Shown: one piece after another, positions 32,860-45,003 of the stretch
Numbering within the stretch: the first letter of the stretch is position 1
Layout: the number at the start of each line of letters is the position of its first letter
Origin: Boesenbergia rotunda
Taxonomy: Eukaryota; Streptophyta; Magnoliopsida; Zingiberales; Zingiberaceae
DNA length: 64,000 nt
NCBI GenBank assembly: GCA_024364735.1
Contig: JAGFNQ010005223.1
Coordinates: 144,174 to 208,173 of the forward strand
Direction of reading: 5' to 3'
Notes under the pieces: model-generated
The model's input: only the letters and a program-made list of their open reading frames with translations
Databases searched by the model: none
What the model was told of the DNA's origin: nothing
Position numbers and translations under genes: made by a program

Positions 32860-33430
32860 GTTAATTAAATCTTAATTAATCAAATTAATTCAATTAACTC
32901 TTAATTAATCAAATTAATTCAGTTAAATCTTAATTAATTCAATTAAATCTTAATTAAATCAATTAAATCTTAATTAATTCAAATAAATCTTAATTAATTC
33001 AATTAAACTAATCAATTCAATTAAACTTTAATTAATCTAATTAACTTTAATTAATTAATTTAATTCAATTAAACTTCAATTAAATCAATTTAATTCAAAT
33101 TAACTTTAATTAAATCAATTTAATTTAATTAAACTTCAATTAATTAATCTAATTCAATTAAACTTCAATTAAAGCAACAAATAATTCGAATTAATCCACT
33201 TAAATTCAATTAAATTCAATTAAATTCAAATAATTCAAATTAATCCACTTAAATTCAATTAAATTCAAATTAATTCAATTAATTCACCTTAATTCAAATT
33301 AATTCAATAAATTCACTTTAATTCAATTAATTCAAATTAATTCACTTTTCAATTAAATTCAAATTAACTCAACTTTAATTCAATTAAATTCAAATTAACT
33401 CAATTTTAATTCAACTAAATCCAATCTTAA
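32860..33430 (+). repeat. AATTAAATTC-rich simple array in NA-3
   Basis: About 570 bp of irregular repeats of AATTCAATTAAAT and AATTAATT. The same low-complexity block occupies the same place in NA-4 (57760-58340). Confidence 0.85.
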
Positions 33431-35668
33431 ATCATTTAAACCTGAACCAAACTAAAACCTTACCCAAACCGTAATAATTAATTCAATAAAATCAAATATG
33501 TCAAAGTGGGTTGACATATTCGCAGGTTCACACGATATGTATCAAATCGAGAATTTGATACATTCTTAGAAAAAAAAAATAAAACGTCTTGACTTGTTTG
33601 ACTCATGCATAATTGTCATGCCATGCATTTGCTATTTCCTTTAAAATATATGACATGTCATTCATATTTAATTTTTATGCATAATTTAGAAAGGTCATAA
33701 GAAAAAGATAATTGAAATTTGACAACATAGTATTGGGAGGAGGTGAGATGATAGTACGTTGGGGAAACCAACTCTAATAAGATCAAGTCTACTTGGTCTC
33801 TTTTTAGACTGGTGAAACCAGCCGAAGCTACCGATCCAAGACCTAAGCTAGTTAGACCAGAAAATGACCTAATTTAATTTGAAAATAAAATTTCATTAAA
33901 AGGCTTTGTCAAGGAAAGGGTGGATGACCCATAAGGCTACGGCCAAAGAAGGCCTAGTGCCTCGCCAAGACCTGGAAGTCAATTTCTGAAATTCAAATTC
34001 AAATTATCTTTTGTCAAATTCGAATCTAACACAAATTTCAATTAAATCTTAGATTTAATAATGGAAAATGATTCAAGCATCTCACAATACACCTATAAGG
34101 TAATCATGCTTGTTGTATTGATACATCTAAAATGGGTGAGATGTTAAGGACTAATGAATTGAAAAATATTTTTCAAAATTGTTTTTCAAAATTGTTAGAA
34201 TATTTTCCTAAAAATATATTTTTCAAAATAGAGCTTTAACATAATAATGTTTTTATAGAATTCATGCTTGTCTGATTGATTATATATATTACACATTTTT
34301 CAAAAAGGTATATTGTTTTCAAAAATTGATTGACTCACGCAATTAGACACAAGTCTCTTAGGACAGCACTAAAGTTCCTTAGGGCACTTAGATAGAGTCA
34401 AACGGCATTGATGCAGGGGGAGTGCTTTTCATTTTTTTTCAAACTGCACTTTAAAAACATTACTATTATTTGAAAATATCTTTTCGAAAATCATGCTTTA
34501 ATCGTTATCACTTGTGGCTTTTCGAAAAAGATTTTACCTATTGCAAAAATCAAATGTTTAACCTTTTGATTCTGATAAACCCTAAAGACACATAGGAAGG
34601 TCCACTTCATAATCTAAAAAGGACTCCTAGGATGTGTCAGATTTAGGGGGAGTCTGAGTCAAATTTTTTCAAGTCTTAAACTATTTTTTATTATTAGAAA
34701 ATTCCTTTGATTTGAATCAAACCTTAAGACTCAAAGGAAGAGTACTTGTGGTCAACAAGCTTCCCAGGACTGAGTCATGTTTAGGGGGAGGTCAAATTAA
34801 AAGAATTATTCAATTACATGCTTTTAAAATACTAAAAATCTGTGTTTTTAAAAAATACCACTTGTTAAAATTTGTGTGACTTATGAAATGATTTTGAAAT
34901 AATAAGTTACTTAGGTTGGAAAATTCCCAGGACACTTAGGAAATGTCCTTGTGGTCAACAAGGTTTCCTAGGATAGTGTCAGGCTGGAAAATAGACCAAG
35001 TTAAGTAAAATATTAGATCTTCAAAATTCACACAGTTTTTCAGCACATACTTTGTGAAATATTATCATTTTTCTTAAAAATTTATAATAATATTTACTTG
35101 TTTGAAAACTTTCCAGGACACTTAGGAAATGCCCTTGTGGTCAACAAGGTTTCCTAGGATGGTGTCAGACTGGAAAAGAAACTCAATCAAGTAAAATATT
35201 TTCAAAAAAAAATACTTATGTCCTTCAAAACCAATATTCTTAATTTTAAAAAAAAATATTTTCAAATGTATTGTTAAGTACTTAATTTCTCAAAAAATAT
35301 ACTTATATTTTTTTCAAAAAGGGATTTAAATAATCTTTTAAAAGTACTTGCACTCCTTACAAATCATCTTTTCAAAGTACTTATATTTTAAACCTAGAGC
35401 ATTTTTCAAATTTATGCAATTTTTTTAAAAACAAAATTGCACTAAGTATTTTCAAAACAAAAATTCAAAGTTTTTTATTGTTGATGCAAGTTTTTTTTGA
35501 TGCATGACAAAGGAGGAGAGAGTGCTTAAGTTAGAATTTTTTTTCAGTTAGAAAATTTTTTACTCTCCCAAAACCTATACCTTTTAGTTTTTCTATCCCA
35601 AGGATAGTAATTTAGCCCCTTAAACCAATCTAACTTAAGTTATTGTCAAACATCAAAAAGGGGGAGAT
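33431..35668 (+). other. NA-3 3' internal non-coding region
   Basis: No open frame of note. It contains four spaced stem-loops with mostly a GGTCA loop (34587-34638, 34728-34776, 34931-34980, 35117-35166), homopolymer-rich spacers and a long stem around the polypurine tract (35633-35735). NA-4 keeps all of these. Confidence 0.7.
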
Positions 35669-37227
35669 TGTTGGTGCAAGTTGCATCAATGATGTTCTCC
35701 TTTATGTGTTTTAATGTTTGACAATGTACTTAAGTCAGTAATATGTTGAACAAACAAAGGGGAGCGAAGGAGAAGTAACCTAAGCCTGAGAAAAGTCCTA
35801 GTTAAGCTAGGCATGGAAACCCTAAGACCTAGCGAAGGGCTGCTAGGCTCTGGCGAAGGGCTGCCAGAACGAAAAAGACCTAGCGAAGGGCTGCTAGGCT
35901 CTGGCGAAGGGTTGCCAGAAAGAAAAGACCTAGCGAAGGGCTGCTAGGCACCTGACGAAGGGCTGTCAGGAAAATAAGTCCTAGCGAAGGGCTGCTAGGC
36001 ACCTGACGAAGGGTTGTCAGGGGAACAAGTCCTAGCGAAGGGCTGCTGGGCACCTGACGAAGGGCTGTCAGGGAAACAAAACCTAGCGAAGGGCTGCTAG
36101 GCACCAAGCGAAGGGATGCTTGGTATCCAAGACCTAGCGAAGGGCGGCTAGGCAAAAGTCCACCCGAAGGACCGGGCGGCAACCGTCTCCTGAAAGGAGT
36201 AGGTGAAAGGTGCTTTCTCGGGGGTAAGAGTTTGCGTCGGTTCGACCTAGGATTGCGTGCCAATCCGAAGTCCGAACCAAATTCGTAAGATTAATATTTC
36301 ATGTATACTTGCTTTGCATATATATATCTTGCAGGTACCAAGAGAAGAAGACAAAGCAAGCAAATGAAGAAGGCTGAAAAATGGCCCCCAGTGTTGGGGG
36401 CGCCCCCAACAGCCAGGAAGCCCCACAGGGGGCGCCCCCATCCAGCCAGGGCGCCCCCAGCATGGGGGGCGCCCCCAGCCAGTGCAGAAGATGTGCACTT
36501 GTGTGTGTGTGCAGAACAGGTGTCAACCGGGGCGCCCGGAGCGTCCGGGGCGCCCTGATTAGTAGCTGTTTTGGTGTTTCGAAGCCAGAACACAGGATAA
36601 GCCTCCACGGGGGCTCCCTGAGCGTCCGGGGCGCCCTGGTCAAAGATCTTATCCCCTACGGCGAGGTAGGCGCAAGGATGAGGTTTGACCGAGTCTTCCG
36701 GGGCGCCCCCAGCGACTAGGGCGCCCCCAGGAGGGCTATAAAAGGGGCTTCGACCCCTCTTCTTCCAACACACTTCCTAACTGCGATTCTATTCATTCCG
36801 ACCAACGACAACGCGCTAAAGACGAGGCTCTGCGACCGGGAGGCTCCAGGAGGAAGTGCGCGACACTTCGGAGGTCCAGATCGGCCGAGCTTCACATTTA
36901 TGCTTGGTTTGCAATTAATTACAGTATTTATTTTTCTTTATTATTGCTTGTAATATTGCACTGTAAGTCGGGTTTCTCCGCCTCCGGAAATTCCGGAAAG
37001 GAGACTATTAGTGGACTCAACGCCGAGTACATAGGCCTTGGACGTACTGACCCTGGGGGGTTGGGAACCAAGTAAATAAACCTGCCGTGTCCCCTGTTTT
37101 GCCTTCTTTTATTTTATTTTTATGTTTCCGCTGCACTAACGCTCTGAGTCCAGAAGTCTTACGAAGATTTACGAAAGTTTTCACGGTCGATATTCACCCC
37201 CCCTCTATCGACTGCACCGGTCCTATA
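35669..37227 (+). mobile_element. NA-3 right LTR
   Basis: Almost identical to 30327-31887, with only scattered substitutions, so the duplication is recent. It ends TCCTATA rather than TCCTACA and adjoins copia-3 integrase at about 37228. Confidence 0.88.
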
Positions 37228-37564
37228 CCTTGGTCGGGACTCTGTTTAGCAAGTAAACAGCTGTCTTAAGTGCATAGCCCCAAAAGGATTTTGGAAGAGT
37301 TGCATGGTTCATCATAGATCTAACCATGTCCATCAAGGTTCGGTTATGCCTCTCAGATACACCATTATGCTGTGGTGTATATGGCGGAGTCCATTGAGAC
37401 AATATCCCATTGTCCCTAAGATAATCTTGAAACTCTTGACTTAAGTATTCACCACCCCGATCGGATCGAAGTATCTTAATACTTTTGCCAAGTTGTTTCT
37501 CTACTTCATTTCTGAATTCTTTGAATTTCTCAAAAGCTTCAGATTTGTGTTTCATCAAGAACAC
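37228..37564 (-). pseudogene. Copia-3 integrase core, cut by NA-3
   Basis: Minus-strand integrase with the second Asp in ILRSDRGGEY and the Glu in HNGVSERHNRTLMDM. It is open upstream through SYFITFIDDHSRFGY to a single TAA (about 37619) that separates it from the previous frame. It ends at LLNRVPTK where NA-3 sequence starts. Confidence 0.88.
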
Positions 37565-37618
37565 ATACCCAAATCGTGAGTGATCATCGATAAAGGTAAT
37601 GAAGTAGCTATAGCCTCC

Positions 37619-38842
37619 TTATGCAAGAGTTGACATTGGTCCACATACATCAGTATGTATTAGACCAAGCAATTCTCCCACTAGATTACCTTTTCCGGAA
37701 AAGGGTAATTTGGTCATCTTACCTTTTAAGCATGATTCGCATGTATCAAATGAACCGGGTTCAAATGATTCCAGAATTCCACATCGGTGTAATTTGGTCA
37801 TGCGTTTCTTACTTACATGGCCAAGACGACAATGCCACGTATAGGAGTTTATTCGATTATCTATTCGAACACGTTTGTTGCTAACTTCGATATTAAAAAC
37901 GTCACCGGATAAATCTAACGTGTAGATACCATTGCACAAAGTTCCATTTCCATAAAGAACACCATTTAAAGTCATGTAACAACAATTGTTACTAAAAGTT
38001 AAATGATAACCCTTTTCATTCAAGCATGAAATAGATACAATGTTCTTTATTAATGAAGGAACAAAATAACAATTATCCAATTCTAAGACACGTCCAGTAG
38101 GGAGCTTTAGCAAATATGTTCCAATGGCAACAGCAGCAATCTTTGCTCCATTTCCAACTCGCAGATTCACTTCTCCCTTGACGAGTCTTCTTCTATTCCT
38201 TAGCCCCTGTATGTCATTACATATGTGTGAGTTACACCCAGTATCTAGTACCCAGGTGGTTGAGGAAATAGAGTGACATTCAATAACGAAGATACCTGAA
38301 GAAGATGGGGCATCGGATGCCTTCTTCTTTAAGGACTCAAGATAAACCTTGCAGTTTTTTCGCCAGTGACCCTCCTTGCCACAGTGATGGCAAGTGTCTT
38401 TTGGTATCTTTTCAGTCTTTTTGGCCTTTTTCTTCTTTCCTTTATTCTGTTCTTTGGCCTTCCTCTTAGAACCTTTCTTCGAGGAACCAACTAACAGCAC
38501 CGTCTTCTGATCCTGCTTCACAGAAGGCTCTACAGTCTTCAGCAGGTTGAGCAACTCAGGAATGGTAGTCTCCAGCTTGTTCATCCGATAGTTCAACACA
38601 AATTGTGAATAACTTTTGGGCAAACAATGCAGAATTAAGTCAATACTTAGTTCGTGATCCATTGTAAATCCGAGTGTGCTTAGTCGCTCAATGTACCCCA
38701 ACATCTTCAACACAAACTGTGAGACAGAAGTGCCTTCCTGCATCTTAGAGGTGAAGAGGAGTCTGGAGACCTCGAACCTTTCGGATCTCGCCTGCTCGTC
38801 AAATAACTCATGAAGATGGAATATGATGGTATAAGCATCCAT
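37619..38842 (-). pseudogene. Copia-3 Gag C-terminus, zinc knuckle, protease, integrase start
   Basis: A 407-codon frame. Gag helical part (residues 1-110); Lys-rich stretch (125-150); CCHC knuckle CHHCGKEGHWRKNC (about 152-165); protease motif WVLDTGCNSHICND (about 198-211); the post-protease block FVPSLIKNIVSISCLNEKG; GAG-pre-integrase (HCRLGHVSKKRM, CESCLKGKM); and the first integrase Asp in GLIHTDVCGP. This is a long, well kept frame. The upstream end is shifted relative to the Gag N-terminus near 38850, and a single TAA ends it inside integrase. Confidence 0.9.
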
Positions 38843-38849
38843 ATGCTCA

Positions 38850-39114
38850 TGCTGCTTTTTTGCAGCTCAGGTACCACAGCGGCTAGCATGATGCAACATG
38901 CAAGTTCAGAATCGTTTACATGTTTCTGATAGGCCACTAACTGGTCTGGAGTTGCATTTTCTGGAGGACGGTTGGGAAGTAGTTCTTCAAGGACATAAGC
39001 AAGCTTTTCTACCTTGAGGACTATCCTCAGGTTTCGAAGTAAGTCCTTGAAGTTTGGCCCAGTCAGCTTATTGGTGTCCAAAATGGAACGCAAATTTAGA
39101 GAAGACATGATCAA
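38850..39114 (-). pseudogene. Copia-3 Gag N-terminus
   Basis: Starts ATG 39114 (MIMSSLNLRSILDTNKLTGPNF) and matches the Gag start of a common plant copia group up to VVPELQK near 38860, after which a frameshift moves the true reading into the 38842 frame (HEHMDAYTIIFHLHEL). Confidence 0.85.
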
Positions 39115-40863
39115 GTGATTATCCTAGAAATACAAATTGAGCTTATGTGATAAGAATGATAAAGAATGCATCAATATACATTCATTAAATCCTATTTATT
39201 TTTCGAATTGAATAACCCTTTTTATCAATTCGGGAGATCGTAGGAACATCTCCAAATAGGTTGATATTCAACCATAGATAAGAACAACCATGGCTGTGGC
39301 CATCAAGTTATTCTTAGCTATGAAGGTAGGTAATTATACCGATTACATATTACATATATGTAACTATCACATTACGCTATCAACTAATTGAATGTTTGCA
39401 TAAATCATTGGGTTGTTAACTCATTAACAAGTATGCAACAATATACATAGCACCCAACTGCACCTCTCTTTACATCGACCTTGGCTGTGGCACAACAAAT
39501 CGATGCTCCAAGCTTAAGGTTGACCCATTAATCAAGAAATAGTTTTAATATGGTTAAAGCTCATTCAACCGTTTAGTCAGGCTTGGATGTGTCCAACAAC
39601 CAAAACTAAGGATTGACCTCTGACTCCAACTATATTATTCATAAACTAATTCCATGGTTTGAACATGTTGAGGTTCAAGCTGGGCATGGATGTGTCCATC
39701 AACCCAAACGAAAAACAAAACTCCGGTTCTAACCATATTAATGGAAGGTGTTGGCCTTAATATTTTATAAGGGGTTTTGGGTCTCATTCTTTTCTTTCTA
39801 AGCACATTCATGACATATAATTATGTCATGTTCTAACGATTTCCTTAATAAAGTATATATGTAACTTAATTTATCAAGTCTCATTAATTGAATTAGGAAC
39901 CGGATTTCCTAATTCTAATTTCATACTTTATTTAAGGAATTGTTTTGGGAAACAATTTCCTAAATTATCATAATCAATTTCGGAAATAATATGTTTAGGA
40001 CTTTGATTTCTCTAAATCAAATCTTATTAAATTAAGAGACAGATTCCCTTAATTCAACCACATATTATTTTCATGAAAATCTTATCTAAGAAAACTCTAT
40101 AGGAAACCATTTTCCTAATTAATTTTGGAGACAACAATATGTAAGAGTATCACCTCTTAAATCAAATAAGGAAATTATCGTTTGAGAATCACCTCAAAAT
40201 TTCCAAGATTTGATTACATATTTTATTTATGGATTTATTAATTACAACAAAATATTTTCTTTGGGTGGCTCCCCGAGGCTCAGATACCCAAAAAAAGAAT
40301 TTGTTGTAAATCTAATTTGGTCCGCTCCCCGAGGCGTAACCAAATTAAACATGACAATTTTATTCAAAATTAGGAAATTAAATTACAACAACTAACATTA
40401 ATTTGGGTGGCTCCCCGAGGTACTCCCCAAAGTAAAGAATTTTGTTAATAATTTAAAAACCAATTTGAATTTAATTGTCAATTAATGTTCCATAAATTTG
40501 TCTAGACTTTCTCGAAAGAAAGTGCCCAAAATTACGAGATTTCATAATAGGTTTTCAGAATAATTGTAAGTTTCTGGTACAAAGAAAACTTACATATTTC
40601 CAAAATTGGAAAATTTCTAAAATAGGAAATTTTCAAAATTGGAAAGTTTCCAAAAATGGGAAGTTTTCATAATTATCATAAAATTTCAGAAACTAGGATA
40701 TTTCAAAAGTTTGCGAAATTTCATGAGGATTTCCAAACTTTGAAATTCCTAAATCTAAAATTTATCATAATTGGAAAGTTTCCATAATTAGAAAATTTTC
40801 CAAAATTGAGATCATGACAAAGTTTTCCGCAAAACAATTATATGATTATGTCGAACACTAACC
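39115..40863 (-). other. Copia-3 5' leader with repeated hairpins
   Basis: About 1.75 kb, AT-rich and non-coding, between the primer site and gag. Three stem-loops share a CTCCCCGAGG loop (40260-40292, 40313-40347, 40402-40431). Other near-repeats include GGATGTGTCCA at about 39585 and 39690. Confidence 0.7.
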
Positions 40864-40876
40864 GGCTCTGATACCA
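40864..40876 (-). other. Copia-3 primer-binding site
   Basis: The minus strand reads TGGTATCAGAGCC just inside the right LTR. Confidence 0.9.
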
Positions 40877-40877
40877 C

Positions 40878-43110
40878 TGTTGGGACCGGGTGCATGTTGA
40901 CATGGATACGGGTTTGTAATTTTAAAATTTAATTACGTGCAGCGGAAGGTTTAGTATAAATAATTTCTCAAATTATTTTAACCACGTATCTAGCATGCAA
41001 CCTTATGTTGTGGAGACATGATCATACATTTAAAATTTTGCAGAAAGTAAACTAATTTACTTAATACCTCGCGTAACTCGAAGAAAGGGACGAGATCCAA
41101 CCGTAGCGTCCCTTGGAAGGTCCGCCTCTATTCGCGTCCACGCCGAGTTTTCTTCGGGATGACTTCGCAAAGCCACGAGTTTCGTGCCGACAAGAACTAC
41201 TAGATTCTCCAAAGGCACGACAAGAATACCAAGAGAGAGATGGAAAGACTAACCACCAAACGAAGAACGGAATCAAAATTCCGGGAGGAAGGAATGAGTC
41301 GTGCCCGCTTCTTCTTCTTCGGCCTCTTCTTGGTGGTGGAAGCTCACGACAAAGAGGGAGAGCTCTAGGGCCTGCGGCACTAGAAGAGGGAGAGAGAGAG
41401 AAGGAGAGGGAGAGAGGCTAGGCAAGAATCCTTGATCTCTTGGATTAATTTCCAAGCCTTGCCTTGGTACCTTTATATAGTAGCCTCTTAATCGTCAAGT
41501 CTCCTCTTAACGGAATAAATTTTTCATAAGAAATTTATCTTATAAATTTTTCTATGAATTATTCCGTTATGCTAAGTTTTTATTATAACTTAATTTATAA
41601 TAAAAACAACCATGTTTCCCCTTTTATTATGGAAAGAAATTTCTTTATATAAATTTCTTTATCATGGTAATCCATTATTGATTTTATAAAATAAAATAAA
41701 TCAATCCAAGGTTTATTTTAATTTCCATGAAAAATAAATCTCTTTATATAAATTTCTTTATATAAATTTTTTTATATAAATTTCTTTATATAAATTTCTT
41801 TATCCATAATTTTATAAGACAAACCACGCGCGATTTATTTTATAAATTTGAACCAAACAATTTGGTTCTTTCCTCTTATTGTGGCCGGCCAAACAAAGAG
41901 GGTGGGGACCCTCTTTGGCCGGCCAAACCCAAGCCGTCACCATACGAATTAAACTCATTTAATTCGTCCAATAAGCCTTCAAAAGACTTAGCCATTTTAA
42001 GCTTCCGATGCGTCTCTGAAAAATTCAGATTCGACTTATCTCTCTTGATCGGAAAATCCAATTTTCAACTCGTTTTAAATCCCTCGGATTACTCGTAGTG
42101 CGTGTGACTAAATAGGCTTTCGATTTATGTTGGCCATCTATAATTAACCAATTATAGAACGATCATGAGTGGCACCTAGTAGTACATCATGATCCCCAAT
42201 TAATCGAAAGATCAACGGTTGACCTCAGAAATAATTCTGAAACCCTTCAGCAGCTTTAATGAATCGTGCCTCATTCCCTTCACCATCTTATACCCACTTG
42301 GTTCAGGACACGGTCTATGTGTGTCAGTCCCCACTAGGCTGACTACGTCACACCTAGCCCAAGTAATGTCTTTCTCATCCAACGGATTCTAATTACTCTC
42401 ATGTCTTTAAGAGATTCATACTCTGAACATGTCATGCTCTGGTCAGAGGCTTCGAGTAACAATCCGACGATAGGCCTTGGGTATAAATCTCCTCGCAAGG
42501 AGTGGTGAATCCTTTGTAGGTTGTTCAAACATCTTCGGGCACTTCGGCTTATACCCAACCATCCGGGGTCCACACCTCCTTGGAGATGCTTGCTTAAGAT
42601 GTCAAAGTATAAGTTTCCATGACCAAGATGACTTGAACACCGCAAGTCAAAGGAACATCGCACTTAAGCTGCAGTAAGAACTTCATTGACATATCTATAT
42701 GTAGATTACCATATGAAGTTTTACAGCCAGTCACTCCAATGAACTAGTTCCCTTACTAGCATTCATGTTTATCTCCGGACATCCCAATGTCACCAGCCAA
42801 TGAGAATCAGCTGATTAGAGAATAACACATGCTAGTCTCAACAGAATTGATAGTGTCCGTATTTATCAATTCATCGACTAAGGACAATTTCAATACTTCA
42901 CAATTGCACATGTAGAGATAATCACTAGTTGCGAATTCAACACAAATTCTCTCATACTGTGAATTGTATTGCGGACATTCAGTAAATGAGTTCAAGATCT
43001 CAATCAAATACACAAGCATGTATACTCAAATAGTGAATATTCATTTATTAAAATAAATGATTACAATCATAAGGCGATTGCCTTAGGACACTTCTCTCAC
43101 AATACTAACA
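40878..43110 (-). mobile_element. Copia-3 5' LTR (right, complete)
   Basis: TGTTGGGACC...ACTAACA on the plus strand, 2233 bp. CTTTATATA at 41471-41479 is a minus-strand TATA box. Bases 41743-41808 are tandem TATAAATTTCTT units beyond the point where the other LTR is truncated. The TTCACCC hairpin of copia-1/NA LTRs is absent. Confidence 0.92.
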
Positions 43111-43115
43111 CATCT

Positions 43116-44290
43116 ATATGCAACAACCAGAAGGTTTTGAAGTCTCAGGAAAAGAGGATTATGTATGTTTGCTGAAAAAGTCCCTTTATGGTTTGAAGCA
43201 GTCACCTAGGCAATGGTATAAAATATTTGATTCGTTTATGATCACTCATTATTTCAAAAGAAGCAGCTATGACAGTTGTGCCTACTTTAAGAAGACTGAT
43301 GATGGATCATTTGTTTATCTGCTCTTATATGTTGATGATATGTTAATTGCGACCAATAATAAGGAAGAGATAAGAAAGGTTAAAGCCCAACTACGTAAAG
43401 AATTCGAGATGAAAGATTTGAGAGCTGCAAAGAAAATACTTGGGACGGAGATTCTGAGAGACAAAAAGGCAAGAAAATTATACCTAAGTCAAAAAGGGTA
43501 TATTGAGAAAGTACTTCATCGGTTTAACATGCATTCTGTCAAGTCTGTTAGTACTCCGTTAGCTGCACACTTTAGACTTTCAGCTGATTTATGTCCGCAG
43601 TCAGATGATGAGGTTGATTATATGTCACGGGTTTCATATTCTAGTACAGTGAGATCTCTCATGTATGCTATCGTTTGTACACGCCCAGATTTATCACATG
43701 CAGTGAGTACAGTTAGTAGATACATGACAAATCCTGGTAAAGAGCATTGGAAGGCAGTTCAGTGGATTTTCATATACTTACGAGGGACTTCTGATATTTG
43801 TTTGCATTTTGGGAGCAATAGAGATACAGTTATTGGATATGATGATTCTGACTTTGTAGGCGACCTTGATAAAAGAAGATCACTTACGAGGTACGTGTTC
43901 ACTGTTGGTGGTTGTATTATCAGTTGGAAAGCTACTTTGCATAATACAGTTGCATTGTTCGCTACAGAGGTTGAATATATGGCTATTACGGAAACATATA
44001 AGGAAGCTATTTGGTTGAAAGGGCTCTTTAGTGAACTTAGCGAATACTTGCAAATTACTAGAGTCTTTTGTGATAGTCAGAGTGTCATTTTCCTCACAAA
44101 GGATCAAATGTTTTATGAGAGAACAAAGCACATTGATGTGAGGTATCATTTTATACGTGATGTTATTGCTCGTGGCGATATTATTGTCAGGAAGGTTAGT
44201 ACTCATGATAATCCTGCTGATATGATGACCAAGTCACTCTCTATAGCCAAGTTTAAGCATTGCTTGGACTTGATTGGTGCTAGATGCTGA
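43116..44290 (+). pseudogene. Copia-2 reverse transcriptase (rest) and RNase H
   Basis: The frame continues from 28391 (DI-YMQQPEGFEV). RT motifs: SLYGLKQSPRQWY and the YVDDMLIA active-site box at about residues 72-79. RNase H: DFVGDLDKRRSLTRYVFTVGG, ATEVEYMAITE, CDSQSVIFL, HIDVRYHFIRD, ending DMMTKSLSIAKFKHCLDLIG. This 391-codon stretch is fully open to TGA 44288, the best kept part of copia-2. The element is dead because of upstream breaks and the insertion. Confidence 0.92.
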
Positions 44291-44372
44291 GATTTGCCTG
44301 TGGGGCTTTTGTGGAAGAGGTGGAGAATATTTTTTTTTTGAAGATTTGTGGAATTCGCGTCAAGGTGAAGAT

Positions 44373-44781
44373 TGTTAGAATTTGATGACCCAAATTTAGT
44401 TTAATCCGTTAATTTATTATTAGATATTTTCTTATTAATATGTTAACTAATAGATTCTTTATAAATCTGTTAATTAACAGTTTCATTATTAATTTTTCTT
44501 TTGACTAAGTATCCTAAGGTCGCTATAAATTGTGTATCTCATGAACAAATTTTATCAATCAATGAAAAAAGTTAATTTGTTACCTCTTCTTTCTTTCTCT
44601 CTACCTCTCTTCTCTCTCTACTTCTCTTTACTTTATCAGAGTCGCCGACTTTATATTCCACCGTTCATAGTGATTTTTCCTCCTCTGCCCGTAATTTTTT
44701 TCCGTCAAAAATTTTCTACGTAAATCTGATATATTCTCTATTGTTCTTGTTATCGTTTTTCGTACTAATCTCGTTTTTTCA
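44373..44781 (+). mobile_element. Copia-2 3' LTR
   Basis: TGTTAGAATTTG...TTTTTTCA, 409 bp, same length as the 5' LTR. Purine-rich AAGGTGAAGAT precedes it. TATAAAT at 44524-44530. Flanked on the right by AATCG. Confidence 0.93.
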
Positions 44782-45003
44782 AATCGAAATTATTTTTTTC
44801 TCATCTCATCAACCTAAGAAACAAGTGAAATGTACCATTTTTGTTCGGCTGCAAATTCCGCTTAAGACAACAGCATGAAAGAGAATTACACAACCACAAA
44901 TTAAGAACATAATTTTGTGAAACAAGCACGTTGACGAATTCGTTAATGAAACAGCAAAATAGTCGTAATACTTATAGTTAGCAGCTGATGAATCCTTCAT
45001 TTG
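44782..45003 (-). other. HO1 3' flank, probable 3' UTR
   Basis: 222 bp between the HO1 stop and the copia-2 target site. No open frame. The transcript end must lie here or run into the copia-2 LTR; I see no clear AATAAA signal. Confidence 0.4.

Larger units (their letters stand above)
28392..43110 (-). mobile_element. Copia-3, Ty1/copia element inserted in copia-2 RT
   Basis: On the plus strand it starts TGTTGGGACCGGG and ends AATACTAACA, with a perfect target duplication CATCT (28387-28391 and 43111-43115). It reads on the minus strand: LTR 43110-40878, primer site, long leader, gag, protease, integrase; then NA-3 replaces RT, RNase H and most of the second LTR, leaving 28392-29273. Confidence 0.92.
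25637..44781 (+). mobile_element. Copia-2, Ty1/copia element (Tork/Tnt1-like), host of copia-3
   Basis: Two 409-bp LTRs (25637-26045 and 44373-44781) enclose an iMet-type primer site, a shortened gag, protease, integrase, RT and RNase H in Ty1/copia order. The target duplication AATCG is perfect (25632-25636 and 44782-44786). The coding region carries several stops and shifts and is split at 28391 by copia-3. The right end lies only 222 bp from the HO1 stop codon. Confidence 0.93.
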
